NCBI RefSeq assembly: GCF_007641235.1
Contig: NZ_CP038157.1
Coordinates: forward strand, 1,612,001-1,676,000
Length of the DNA stretch: 64,000 nucleotides
Direction: 5' to 3'
Source: Corynebacterium sanguinis
GTDB lineage: Bacteria > Actinomycetota > Actinomycetes > Mycobacteriales > Mycobacteriaceae
Below, piece by piece: positions 46,065-54,590 of this stretch. The stretch's first letter is position 1; each line of letters opens with the position of its first letter. The notes under the pieces were generated by a model that saw nothing but the letters and a program-made list of their open reading frames with translations, had not been told where the DNA came from and ran no database searches. The position numbers and the translations under genes were made by a program.

Positions 46065-48164
46065 TCAACTCCCGGCCGTCTCCTCCAAGAGGGGGCCGAG
46101 GTGGTGCCAGATAAGCGGTGCCAGAGTGAGAGAGTAAGCGTTGGAGATGTGGTTCTGGTCCCGGTAGACGGTGACGTTTCCGATCACGGGCGGGCACAGC
46201 CCGTCGGGACAGTACCAGCCGGAGGTGTCCACCATGTGGCGCATGGCGTCCGCATCGGAGTAGTCGGCGGCCGGGTCTTCGGGCGAGTACATCGTCGTGG
46301 CGGGCATGCTGCATTCGGCGACCGAGCCGCCGTTGACTACACAGCCGTTGGGGTTCAAGGGGGTCCCGTCGGCATCGAAAATCCACGGGTTGTCTCTGAG
46401 CCCGAGAAACGGGATCTCGGCCTCGGCGAAGGCATCCCACACCTCCACGTACTCCGGGGGAACGGAATCCGTGGATGGGCTCGCTTCTCCGGCTGAGCCG
46501 GCCGGGCGTGTCGAGGTAGAGACCACCACGGCCGGGTCGAGGGATGCGAGCTCGTTGAATGTGTTGAGCGACCACTTCGCGCACCGGTGGCTGACCAGGT
46601 CTCCGGGGGTAAACACCATCGGGCACGTCTGGCGGATGAAAGTGATGACCTTAAACCCGTGTTTCTTGCCCAGCTCGTCGAGTGCCACACCGTATGTTTC
46701 GGCGTGGGAGCCGCCGACCAAGGCCACGGTTGTTTCGGCCTCGGGGTCTCCGTAGACGCAATCTGCTTCCGGCGCGGCATCCCCCGGCTCATCCTGGGAA
46801 ATCACGCAGCCGTCGCGGAAGATGTGGGTGGTGATGCTGGAGGCCAGCATGGGTGCCGGCTGAGCAGGCACATCCGGAACTGAGGCGCCGCGCAGAGCCA
46901 TTGCCCCCGGATGCTGCTCCGCACTGGAGGGGGAATCGGCGATGGTGACGTGTCGCTCCCACATCGGTGACAGCGACAGGATCGCTGCCGTGCTGGTGGC
47001 GATGAGGACACCGCCCGCCGCCCGCGCGGCACCCGCGGGCCGCCGCAGAGAACCCAGCGCTGCCGTGACGGGTGCGTCTTGTTTCGTCGGGCGCTTGCCG
47101 TGCATGCGCAAGGGCTCCTCGACCGCCGTGTGCGTTGCCTGGGCAAGGACAATGGAAAGCGCGATAACTCCCAGGCCGACGGACAGGGGTGGAATGGTAT
47201 GCGAGCCTATGGTGACGGCGATGATCAACAGTGGCCAGTGCCATAGATAGAGGGGATAGGCGACGGAACCGAGCCAGGTAATCGGCCGCGACGAAAGAAT
47301 CGATGACACGGGATTGGCTGGGTTGCTCAGCACAATCAGTGCAGCCCCGCCAATCGGCATCAGGGTGAGCGGTCCGGGATATGCCAGGGTTGTGGGAATG
47401 ACAACACCGGTCAACGCTATCAGTGTGAGACCGCTGCCGGCGGTGAGGGCGCTGAACCGCCTCGGAATCTGCACCTGTGCGGCCAGGGCGAGCAATCCTC
47501 CCAGCGTCAGCTCCCAGGCGCGGGAAAAGAAGGAGTAATAGTTCGGTTCCGTGCCGAAAAGGCCGAAGCGCGATGCCCAGCTCAACGATGCCACGGTCAC
47601 CACCACGAGCAACGCGATGGTCCCGCGTCGCACCCAGGTTCGGGATATGCCCGTCCGAGTGACAAGCACTGCAATGACCGTTCCGAGCAGGATGGCGGCG
47701 AGATAGAACTGCCCCTGAATGCTGATGGACCACAAGTGCTGCAGCGGCGATGCTTCCGGGCTCACAGCGGCGTAATCAGAGCCCTGGGCGGCGAGCTCGC
47801 GGTTCTGGGCGAAGAAGATGGTGGCGGTGAACTGCCGCAGGAGTTCTCCGCTCACCAGTCCCGGAACGAGCGCGAACACGAGGATGACGGTCGCCGCCAG
47901 TACCACCACCAGCGAGGGTATGAGACGGCGGGCGGTGCGCCACATGGGCCACCACGGATTTACGCGGGGGTTCTCGCGTAGCGCGTAGCGCACCTGTGAC
48001 CCGACGAAGAAGTACCCCGAGAGGAAAAGGAACACGTCCACACCGCCGGATACGCGCCCCACGAAAATATGGAACACCACGACGAGGGCGATGGCGATGC
48101 CGCGCAAACCTTCGAGGTCGTTGCGGAATTGGGGGGTGCTACTGGCTGCCCTCCCACTGTCCAT
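46065..48164 (-). CDS. OafA-type acyltransferase with C-terminal SGNH domain
   Basis: A 699-residue membrane enzyme. Residues about 12-360 form an acyltransferase-3 domain with some ten spans and the catalytic-like FRNDLEGLRGIAIALVVVFH (His near residue 32). The C-terminal 280 residues are an SGNH hydrolase fold with ALVGGSHAE (nucleophile Ser) and DQNHISNAYS (Asp-x-x-His). Such proteins O-acetylate cell wall or surface glycans. ATG 48164 follows AAGGAGG. Base use is less GC-biased than neighbours, and it sits between ffh and rpsP on the opposite strand, suggesting later insertion. Confidence 0.85.
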   Translation of the reverse strand: MDSGRAASSTPQFRNDLEGLRGIAIALVVVFHIFVGRVSGGVDVFLFLSGYFFVGSQVRYALRENPRVNPWWPMWRTARRLIPSLVVVLAATVILVFALVPGLVSGELLRQFTATIFFAQNRELAAQGSDYAAVSPEASPLQHLWSISIQGQFYLAAILLGTVIAVLVTRTGISRTWVRRGTIALLVVVTVASLSWASRFGLFGTEPNYYSFFSRAWELTLGGLLALAAQVQIPRRFSALTAGSGLTLIALTGVVIPTTLAYPGPLTLMPIGGAALIVLSNPANPVSSILSSRPITWLGSVAYPLYLWHWPLLIIAVTIGSHTIPPLSVGLGVIALSIVLAQATHTAVEEPLRMHGKRPTKQDAPVTAALGSLRRPAGAARAAGGVLIATSTAAILSLSPMWERHVTIADSPSSAEQHPGAMALRGASVPDVPAQPAPMLASSITTHIFRDGCVISQDEPGDAAPEADCVYGDPEAETTVALVGGSHAETYGVALDELGKKHGFKVITFIRQTCPMVFTPGDLVSHRCAKWSLNTFNELASLDPAVVVSTSTRPAGSAGEASPSTDSVPPEYVEVWDAFAEAEIPFLGLRDNPWIFDADGTPLNPNGCVVNGGSVAECSMPATTMYSPEDPAADYSDADAMRHMVDTSGWYCPDGLCPPVIGNVTVYRDQNHISNAYSLTLAPLIWHHLGPLLEETAGS

Positions 48165-48217
48165 CGCCGTCCTCCTTCCCGCGCAGGTAAGCAACGGGTA
48201 GTCTACTCCGGCCCGTT

Positions 48218-48247
48218 TTGGACTCTGAAACCGACCGGTTGTAAGGT
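48218..48247 (+). promoter_or_regulatory. Candidate rpsP promoter
   Basis: TTGGAC (48218-48223), an 18-base spacer and TAAGGT (48242-48247) fit a housekeeping promoter. It would give a leader of about 155 bases before rpsP. Confidence 0.5.
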
Positions 48248-48354
48248 AATGCAGGTTGCGCAGCGCTCTGCGTGCGCACACCCTGCGTTAGCGCCGGACC
48301 CGAGTACGCTCGACCGGCCCGTCACACGCAAGTAAATCCAAAGGGTTGAACCGG

Positions 48355-48373
48355 CCCGCAGACAAGCTGCGGG
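48355..48373 (+). promoter_or_regulatory. Leader hairpin upstream of rpsP
   Basis: CCCGCAG pairs perfectly with CTGCGGG across a five-base loop, 35 bases before the rpsP ATG. It might be part of a ribosomal protein leader; no T run follows, so it is not a terminator. Confidence 0.4.
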
Positions 48374-48408
48374 TGTCTGAACTGCCCAGTGACCACGAAG
48401 GACTTTTC

Positions 48409-48930
48409 ATGGCTGTCAAGATTAAGCTGCAGCGTCTCGGCAAGATCCGCAACGCCCAGTACCGCGTCGTCATCGCCGACGCACGTGCCCGCCGCGACGG
48501 CAAGGTGATCGAGAACATCGGCATCTACCACCCGAAGGAGGAGCCGTCGCTGATCCGCATCAATTCCGAGCGTGCACAGTACTGGCTCGGCGTCGGCGCC
48601 CAGCCGACCGAGCCGGTTCTCGCGCTGCTCAAGGTGACCGGCGATTGGCAGAAGCACAAGGGCCTCGACGGCGCCGAGGGCACCCTGAAGGTTGCTCCGG
48701 AGAAGCCGTCCAAGCTCGAGCTGTTCAACCAGGCTCTCGAGGAGGCCAACAACGGCCCGACCGCCGAGGCCATCACCGAGAAGCGCAAGAAGGCCAAGGA
48801 TGAGGCAGAGGCTAAGGCTGCCGCCGAGGCTGAGGCTGCTGCGAAGGCTGAGGCAGAGGCTGCCGCAGAGTCCGCAGCAGAGTCTTCCGAGGAAGCTCCG
48901 GCTGAGGAAGATGCCGCTGAGGAGAACTAG
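48409..48930 (+). CDS. rpsP: 30S ribosomal protein S16
   Basis: A 173-residue S16. The globular part (about residues 1-85) has [25 protein letters not shown] and the [14 protein letters not shown] block. The rest is an extension of about 85 residues rich in Ala, Glu and Lys ([17 protein letters not shown]), as in other actinobacterial S16, while most bacteria stop near 85-90 residues. It heads the rpsP-rimM-trmD-rplS set. A terminator follows directly. Confidence 0.95.
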   Translation: MAVKIKLQRLGKIRNAQYRVVIADARARRDGKVIENIGIYHPKEEPSLIRINSERAQYWLGVGAQPTEPVLALLKVTGDWQKHKGLDGAEGTLKVAPEKPSKLELFNQALEEANNGPTAEAITEKRKKAKDEAEAKAAAEAEAAAKAEAEAAAESAAESSEEAPAEEDAAEEN

Positions 48931-48945
48931 TATCCGTCACTAGGT

Positions 48946-48982
48946 GACTGCAATGCACATTGTGCGTTGCAGTCTTCCTTTG
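48946..48982 (+). terminator. Terminator after rpsP
   Basis: GACTGCAATGCAC pairs with GTGCGTTGCAGTC (one G-T pair) over 48946-48974, followed by TTCCTTTG. It separates rpsP from rimM. Confidence 0.75.
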
Positions 48983-49026
48983 TTTTCGGGGTGTGGGTGG
49001 GGCGTCGATAAGCAAAAAGGCCCTGC

Positions 49027-49032
49027 TAGAAT
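49027..49032 (+). promoter_or_regulatory. Candidate -10 hexamer for leaderless rimM
   Basis: TAGAAT ends eight bases before ATG 49041; no ribosome site lies between. Confidence 0.55.
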
Positions 49033-49040
49033 ACGCGCTC

Positions 49041-49541
49041 ATGGAGCTGCTCATCGGCAAGGTCGTTAAATCCCACGGCATCAAGGGAGAGGTCGCCGTC
49101 GAGGTGCTTACCGATGACCCCGGCGAGCGCTTCGTCGTCGGGGAGGTGCTGACTGGCCGGCAGCCGGGCAAGGAGCGCGAGCTGACCATCAAGACGCTGC
49201 GACCGCACCAAAACCGCCTGCTGATGAGCTTTGAAGAGGTGCCCGACCGCACGCAGGCGGACTCGCTGCGCGGGATGCAGTTCTTCGCCCCGCCGCTCGA
49301 GCGCGAGGAGGACTCGGAGGAGTTCTACGACCACGAGCTCATCGGGCTCAAGGTGATCCACGAGGGCCGCGAAGTCGGTGAGGTCACCGGCGTGATGGAC
49401 ACGCCGAACCGGAAGATCCTGGAGATCGACTACGACGGCCGCGAGGTGTTAGTCCCGTTCGTGATCGACTTCGTTCCGGAGATTGATCTGGGCGAGCAGA
49501 CGCTGACGATCACCCCGCCGGAGGGCCTGCTGGATGTCTAA
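49041..49541 (+). CDS. rimM: 16S rRNA processing protein RimM
   Basis: A 166-residue ribosome maturation factor binding S19. It has KVVKSHGIKGEVAVEVLTDDP in the N-terminal barrel and the PRC barrel block YDHELIGLKV to VLVPFVIDFV. ATG 49041 is chosen after a TAGAAT hexamer; the longer upstream frame runs into the rpsP terminator. It overlaps trmD by eight bases. Confidence 0.93.
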   Translation: MELLIGKVVKSHGIKGEVAVEVLTDDPGERFVVGEVLTGRQPGKERELTIKTLRPHQNRLLMSFEEVPDRTQADSLRGMQFFAPPLEREEDSEEFYDHELIGLKVIHEGREVGEVTGVMDTPNRKILEIDYDGREVLVPFVIDFVPEIDLGEQTLTITPPEGLLDV

Positions 49542-50565
49542 GCTGCGCCTGGACATCATCACCATCTTCCCCGAGTACCTCGAGCCGCTGCGCCACGCTC
49601 TGCTGGGCAGGGCGATTGAGCAGGGGATCCTCACCGTCGCCATCCACAACCTGCGCGATTGGGCGACGGGCCGGCACAAGTCCGTCGACGCGCCGCCGTT
49701 GGGTGGTGGGCCCGGGATGGTGATGAAGCCCGAGGTGTGGGGGCCCGCCCTCGACGCCGTTGCTGCCGGGCGCGAGGGGTTCGAGATCGACTCGGCTGCG
49801 GCGCACCGCAACGACAAGGCGCGTCACGACGACGTGGCAAGAGTCGCGCCCCGCCCGTACGAGGCGCAGGATCAGGACCGCTCCCTGCCGCTGCTGCTCG
49901 TGCCCACCCCGGCCGGCACGCCGTTTACGCAGGCGGACGCGCAGGCGTTCTCGCGCGAGGAGCATATTGTGATCGCGTGCGGCCGCTACGAGGGCATCGA
50001 CCAGCGCGTGTTCGAGGACGCGCGGAAGCGCTACAGGGTGCGCGAGGTCTCCATCGGCGACTACGTGCTCATCGGCGGCGAGGTGGCCGCGCTCGTCATC
50101 GCCGAGGCCGTCACCCGGTTGATCCCGGGCGTGCTGGGAAACACGGAGAGCCACGAGGAGGACTCCTTTTCCGACGGCCTGCTCGAAGGCCCCGCGTACA
50201 CCAAGCCCAGGCAGTGGCGCGGCATCGACGCCCCGGAGGTGCTGCTCTCCGGCGATCACGCCAAGGTGCGCAGGTGGCGCCGCGACCAGGCCCTGCTGCG
50301 CACCCAGCGGGTGCGACCCGAGCTGCTGGAGCATGCCGAGCTTGACGCGGCGGATGAGTTTACGCTTCACGCCCGCGAGGTGGAGCTCGTTATCGACGCC
50401 GAGATCGCGGATGCAGAGCGCGCTGTGCGCAAGGCGCTGCGCCGATCGGGCGTCGAGGTCGACTCGGTCGAGGTGGCCGGCGCGCGCGTGATCGTGCGGG
50501 GGCGCACGGCGTTGAGCGAGGGGGACGTGAAAAAGGTCGTCGATAAGGCGCGGCGAGTGCTGTAA
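49534..50565 (+). CDS. trmD: tRNA (guanine37-N1)-methyltransferase TrmD with C-terminal extension
   Basis: A 343-residue enzyme. Knotted methyltransferase motifs are GGGPGMVMKPEVW, ACGRYEGIDQRV, VSIGDYVLIGGE and RLIPGVLGN. Residues about 268-343 form an extra domain (for example VELVIDAEIADAERAVRKA and VIVRGRTALSEGDVKKVV) with a predicted beta-alpha-beta-alpha pattern; most TrmD proteins end near 240-275 residues. No frameshift explains it: the frame is clean to the stop. Function of the extension is unknown. It overlaps rimM and is followed by tex. Confidence 0.93.
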   Translation: MSKLRLDIITIFPEYLEPLRHALLGRAIEQGILTVAIHNLRDWATGRHKSVDAPPLGGGPGMVMKPEVWGPALDAVAAGREGFEIDSAAAHRNDKARHDDVARVAPRPYEAQDQDRSLPLLLVPTPAGTPFTQADAQAFSREEHIVIACGRYEGIDQRVFEDARKRYRVREVSIGDYVLIGGEVAALVIAEAVTRLIPGVLGNTESHEEDSFSDGLLEGPAYTKPRQWRGIDAPEVLLSGDHAKVRRWRRDQALLRTQRVRPELLEHAELDAADEFTLHAREVELVIDAEIADAERAVRKALRRSGVEVDSVEVAGARVIVRGRTALSEGDVKKVVDKARRVL

Positions 50566-50578
50566 AAGGCGGCTGCGA

Positions 50579-50584
50579 TACACT
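50579..50584 (+). promoter_or_regulatory. Candidate -10 hexamer for leaderless tex
   Basis: TACACT ends seven bases before ATG 50592; no ribosome site lies between. Confidence 0.5.
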
Positions 50585-50591
50585 CACACGA

Positions 50592-52859
50592 ATGACCACC
50601 ATCGCAGCCACCATCGCGACAGAACTCGGCGCCACGCAGGCGCAGGTAGACACCGCCCTGGCCCTTTTGGCCGAGGGCAACACCGTGCCGTTCATTTCCC
50701 GCTACCGCAAGGAAGCCACCGGCGGGCTTGACGACGCTCAACTGCGCCACATCGAACAACGCCACGCCTACCTCGCCGAGCTGGAGGATCGCCGCGCCAC
50801 CGTGCTCGCCGCTATCGAAGAGCAGGGCAAACTCACCGACGAGCTACGCGCCCAGGTCCTCGCCGCCGACACTAAAGCGCGCCTGGAGGACCTCTACCTG
50901 CCGTACAAGAAGCGCCGCGCCACGAAGGCGGACATCGCGCGCGAGGCGGGCCTGGACAACCTGCTGAGCACACTTATCGACGCCCCCTCGTCCGACCCGG
51001 AGGTCACGGCCGCGGGCTTTGTCACCGAGGGCTTCCCGGACGCGAAAAGCGCGCTCGACGGCGCCCGCGTGATCCTCGCGGAGCGTCTCGCGCTCGACGC
51101 CGACCTGGTGGGGGCGCTGCGCGAGCGCTTCTTCAACACCGCGACGATGCGCGCCAGCGTCATCGCGGGCAAGGAGAGCGACGGGGCGAAGTTCAAGGAC
51201 TACTTCGACTTCGCCGAGCCTCTCGACACCCTGCCCAGCCACCGCATCCTCGCCCTGTTCCGCGCCGAAAATGAGGGGGTGCTCACCCTGTTGCTCGATC
51301 CGGGCGAGGAGGAGGTCTTTACCGGCATGATTGCCCGCCACGCGGACCTCGCGGTAAAAGAGTCGTCGTGGCTGGCCAAGAGCGTCGGGTGGGCGTGGCG
51401 CACCAAGCTGCAGGTTTCCGCCACGGTGGACGCGCGGATGCGCCTGAAGGAAAAGGCCGAGCTCGGCGCGCTGGAAGTGTTCTCCACAAACCTGCGCGAT
51501 GTGTTGCTCGCCGCCCCAGCGGGCCAGCGCGTCACACTCGCGCTCGATCCCGGTTACCGCAACGGGGTCAAGTGCGCCGTGGTCGACGGCACCGGAAAGG
51601 TGCTCGAGACGGCCATTGTCTACCCGCACCAGCCCCAGAACCGCTGGGCGGAGGCCGTCGAGAAGCTGTCCACCATGGCGGCGGCCCACCGCGCGGAGCT
51701 CATCGCGGTGGGCAACGGCACCGCGAGCCGCGAATCGGAAAAGCTCGCCGGCGAGGTGGCGGATCTCATCGCCCGCGCCGGCGGTACGCGGCCGACGCCG
51801 GTGATGGTGTCCGAGTCGGGCGCGTCGGTCTACTCCGCCTCCGAGATCGCTGCGGCCGAGTTCCCGGACATGGACGTCTCGTTGCGCTCTGCGGTCTCCA
51901 TCGCGCGGCGCTTGCAGGACCCTTTGGCGGAACTGGTCAAGGTCGATCCGAAGTCGATCGGGGTGGGGCAGTACCAGCACGACGTGAACCAGGCCGCGCT
52001 CGCCCACGCGCTCGATGCCGTGGTCGAGGATGCGGTCAACGCCGTGGGCGTGGATCTCAACACCGCCTCGGTGCCGCTGCTCGAGCGGGTCGCCGGGATT
52101 AGCGCGACGCTGGCGAAAAACATCGTTGACTACCGCGACGAGCACGGGGCGTTTCACACGCGCAAGGAGCTGACCCAGGTGCCCCGCCTCGGGCCGAAGG
52201 CTTTCGAGCAGGCGGCGGGGTTCATGCGCATCCGGGGAGGGGGCGATCCGCTCGATGCTTCGGCTGTGCACCCGGAGGCCTACCCGGTGGTCGAGCGCAT
52301 CGCCGCGTCGACGGGCCTGGACACCCAGGCGCTGATCGGCAACACCGCAGTTCTTACGCGATTGAGCGCCGCGGACTTCGCCGACGACACCTTCGGCGTT
52401 CCCACCGTCACCGACATCATTTCCGAGTTGGAGAAGCCGGGCCGCGACCCGCGTCCGGAGTTCGTCACGGCCGCGTTCAAGGAGGGGGTGCACAAGGTCT
52501 CGGACCTCACTCCGGGCATGATCCTGGAGGGCACCGTCACCAACGTCGCCGCCTTCGGTGCCTTCGTCGATGTCGGGGTGCACCAGGACGGTCTGGTCCA
52601 CGTCTCGGCGATGAGCCGGAAATTCGTTTCCGACCCGCACGAGGTGGTCCGCTCGGGACAGGTGGTCACGGTCAAAGTGATGGAGGTCGACGTCGAACGC
52701 CAGCGCATCGGGCTGTCGCTACGGCTTGACGACGACCCCGGCAACGCAACCCCGCCCGCGAAGGCGGGGCGGCGTTCGGGTGGGCGTCGACAAGCGAAGC
52801 CCGCGTCGGGGTCGATGGCCGAGGCCCTTAAGCAGGCGGGATTTGGTAAAGGCCGCTGA
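50592..52859 (+). CDS. tex: Tex family transcription accessory protein
   Basis: A 755-residue RNA-binding protein. The helical N-terminus has GNTVPFISRYRKEATGGLDD, then an RNase H-like YqgF domain with VTLALDPGYRNGVKCAVVD, a helix-hairpin-helix region (VPLLERVAGISATLAKNIVDYR) and a C-terminal S1 domain (GMILEGTVTNVAAFGAFVDVG). Basic tail at the end. Tex binds RNA and acts in transcription processing. It interrupts the usual trmD-rplS adjacency. Confidence 0.95.
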   Translation: MTTIAATIATELGATQAQVDTALALLAEGNTVPFISRYRKEATGGLDDAQLRHIEQRHAYLAELEDRRATVLAAIEEQGKLTDELRAQVLAADTKARLEDLYLPYKKRRATKADIAREAGLDNLLSTLIDAPSSDPEVTAAGFVTEGFPDAKSALDGARVILAERLALDADLVGALRERFFNTATMRASVIAGKESDGAKFKDYFDFAEPLDTLPSHRILALFRAENEGVLTLLLDPGEEEVFTGMIARHADLAVKESSWLAKSVGWAWRTKLQVSATVDARMRLKEKAELGALEVFSTNLRDVLLAAPAGQRVTLALDPGYRNGVKCAVVDGTGKVLETAIVYPHQPQNRWAEAVEKLSTMAAAHRAELIAVGNGTASRESEKLAGEVADLIARAGGTRPTPVMVSESGASVYSASEIAAAEFPDMDVSLRSAVSIARRLQDPLAELVKVDPKSIGVGQYQHDVNQAALAHALDAVVEDAVNAVGVDLNTASVPLLERVAGISATLAKNIVDYRDEHGAFHTRKELTQVPRLGPKAFEQAAGFMRIRGGGDPLDASAVHPEAYPVVERIAASTGLDTQALIGNTAVLTRLSAADFADDTFGVPTVTDIISELEKPGRDPRPEFVTAAFKEGVHKVSDLTPGMILEGTVTNVAAFGAFVDVGVHQDGLVHVSAMSRKFVSDPHEVVRSGQVVTVKVMEVDVERQRIGLSLRLDDDPGNATPPAKAGRRSGGRRQAKPASGSMAEALKQAGFGKGR

Positions 52860-52966
52860 GGCTCTGTAAACTCACTCAGGTTGTTGTAGGCGACACGAAC
52901 CGGTCGAGCGCTCGTAATTCGGGCGCCGCTAGGGTCCTCTGTCCGTAAACGAAAAGGATTGCTTCC

Positions 52967-53314
52967 ATGAGCAATGGCATTATTGACCTCGTCGACGCAG
53001 GTCAGCTGCGCGAGGATATCCCGAACTTCCGCCCGGGCGACACCCTCGGCGTGCACGTCAAGGTTATCGAGGGTTCCGTGACCCGTACCCAGCTCTTCGA
53101 GGGCTTCGTTGTGCGCCGCCAGGGCGGCGGCATCCGCGAGACCTTCACGGTGCGCAAGATCTCCTTCGGCATCGGCGTTGAGCGTACCTTCCCGGTGCAC
53201 TCCCCGAACATCGAGAAGATCGAGGTGCTGCGCAAGGGTGACGTGCGCCGCGCGAAGCTGTACTACATGCGCGATCTGCGCGGCAAGGCAGCCCGCATCA
53301 AGGAGCGCCGCTAG
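52967..53314 (+). CDS. rplS: 50S ribosomal protein L19
   Basis: A 115-residue L19 with [56 protein letters not shown] and the basic C-terminus KAARIKERR. The ribosome site is AAAAGGA. A TAGGGT hexamer at 52930-52935 could be its -10. A terminator follows. Confidence 0.98.
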   Translation: MSNGIIDLVDAGQLREDIPNFRPGDTLGVHVKVIEGSVTRTQLFEGFVVRRQGGGIRETFTVRKISFGIGVERTFPVHSPNIEKIEVLRKGDVRRAKLYYMRDLRGKAARIKERR

Positions 53315-53334
53315 TTTTCACTGGCTCGCGCCTG

Positions 53335-53366
53335 ACCCCGTCCACGTTTGTGGGCGGGGTTTTTGT
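53335..53366 (+). terminator. Terminator after rplS
   Basis: ACCCCGTCCAC (53335-53345) pairs with GTGGGCGGGGT (53350-53360) with one mismatch, followed by a T run. It separates the ribosomal genes from the palindromic array. Confidence 0.9.
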
Positions 53367-53465
53367 GTGTAGGCGGTGGTCCTGTCTGCGCGTGTGTGGG
53401 GGTTTCCGCTGCTGTTGCGGGGTTCGCTGCTGATCCTGTCCGTGCGGGTGGGTTTGTGCGCGGTT

Positions 53466-53812
53466 TGGACTGCGCAATTTAAGTGGTTCGCCGTTTCGCG
53501 ACCTGGGGTTTTGCTTACGGTTCGTGGCTAATTGCGCAGTCTAAACTGCGCAGACCGCGGCCGGCATCCAAGCGCGTGGCCAAGACTCTCTCGCGCACTA
53601 TGGACTGCGTAATTTACGCGTCCCGCCAGAACGCGACCTGGGGTTTTGCCGACAGGGCGCGGCAAATTGCGCAGTCCAAACCACGCAGACCTTTGCCGGT
53701 GTCCAAGCCCGTGGCCGGGATTCCCCGCGCACTGTGGACTGCGCAATTTACGTATACCGCCATTACGCGACCTGGGATTTTTCCAACAACCCGCGCCAAA
53801 TTACGCAGTCCA
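53466..53812. repeat. Three-unit palindromic tandem array upstream of lepB
   Basis: Left arms TGGACTGCGCAATTTA (or GCGTAATTTA variant) begin at 53466, 53601 and 53735, spacings 135 and 134 bases. Right arms such as AAATTGCGCAGTCCA lie at 53530-53541, 53664-53678 and 53798-53812. Each loop keeps GCGACCTGGGGTTTTGC or a close variant. Arms and loop core match the array at 29923-30612, so this is the same element at a second site. The unit is noncoding; the 100 bases before it (53367-53465) carry a GT-rich stretch and nothing recognised. Confidence 0.85.
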
Positions 53813-53851
53813 AACCGCGCTGCCTCCCACCGCCGCCCAAGGTCGCGCTGC

Positions 53852-53857
53852 TAAGGT
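53852..53857 (+). promoter_or_regulatory. Candidate -10 hexamer for leaderless lepB
   Basis: TAAGGT ends seven bases before GTG 53865. It lies just after the repeat array. Confidence 0.45.
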
Positions 53858-53864
53858 GTTGCGG

Positions 53865-54590
53865 GTGAGTAACAGGAATCAGCCCGAGGCCGAAAAGCAG
53901 ATGCCGTGGTACATCGAGATCCCGGTGGTCATCGCGCTGACCTTGGCGTTCATCTTCATCATCCAGACGTTCATCGGCCGCATGTACGTCATCCCCTCGG
54001 CCTCGATGGAGCCCACGCTGCACGGCTTCAACGGCACTGGCGACCGCGTGGCGGTGGAGAAAGTCAGCTACTACTTCCGCGACCCGGCACCGGGCGACGT
54101 CGTCGTGTTCGAGGGCACGGACGCGTGGAACTCCAGCTACGTTTCCACCCGCTCGGACAACCCGCTCGTGGCGGGTCTGCAGACCGTCGGTTCCTGGGTT
54201 GGTCTCGTGCCCCCGGACGAGAACAACCTGGTCAAGCGCATCATCGCCGAGGGCGGGCAGACCGTGTCGTGCCAGGCGGGCGACCCCGCCGTGATGGTCG
54301 ATGGCGCCCCGATCGACCAGTCGTACATTCTGCAGCCGCCGGAGAACCCGATCAACCCGGCGACCGGCTCGCGGGAGTGCGGCGGTGATTACTTTGGCCC
54401 GGTCACCGTGCCGGAGGGGCACTACTTCATGATGGGCGACAACCGCACCAACTCGCTCGACTCCCGCGCGCACATGGTCGATGAACTCCAGGGCACGATC
54501 CCGCGCGAGAACCTGCGCGGCAAGGTCGCCGCCGTGGTGTTCCCGCTGAACCGCTTCGGCGGCGTCGCGTCGCCCGACATCCAGGGCTAA
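53865..54590 (+). CDS. lepB: Type I signal peptidase
   Basis: A 241-residue membrane protease cutting signal peptides. One N-terminal span (IPVVIALTLAFIFIIQTFIG) precedes the catalytic Ser47 in PSASMEPTL; Lys124 in NNLVKRIIAEGG is the base; HYFMMGDNRTNSLDSR is box E. GTG 53865 fits the leaderless pattern; the upstream frame crosses the repeat array and is rejected. It leads into rnhB with no gap. Confidence 0.93.
   Translation: MSNRNQPEAEKQMPWYIEIPVVIALTLAFIFIIQTFIGRMYVIPSASMEPTLHGFNGTGDRVAVEKVSYYFRDPAPGDVVVFEGTDAWNSSYVSTRSDNPLVAGLQTVGSWVGLVPPDENNLVKRIIAEGGQTVSCQAGDPAVMVDGAPIDQSYILQPPENPINPATGSRECGGDYFGPVTVPEGHYFMMGDNRTNSLDSRAHMVDELQGTIPRENLRGKVAAVVFPLNRFGGVASPDIQG

Noticed and set aside
53483..53854. 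123-residue open frame in the lepB array
   Set aside because: It crosses three palindromic repeat units, with repeat-derived composition.
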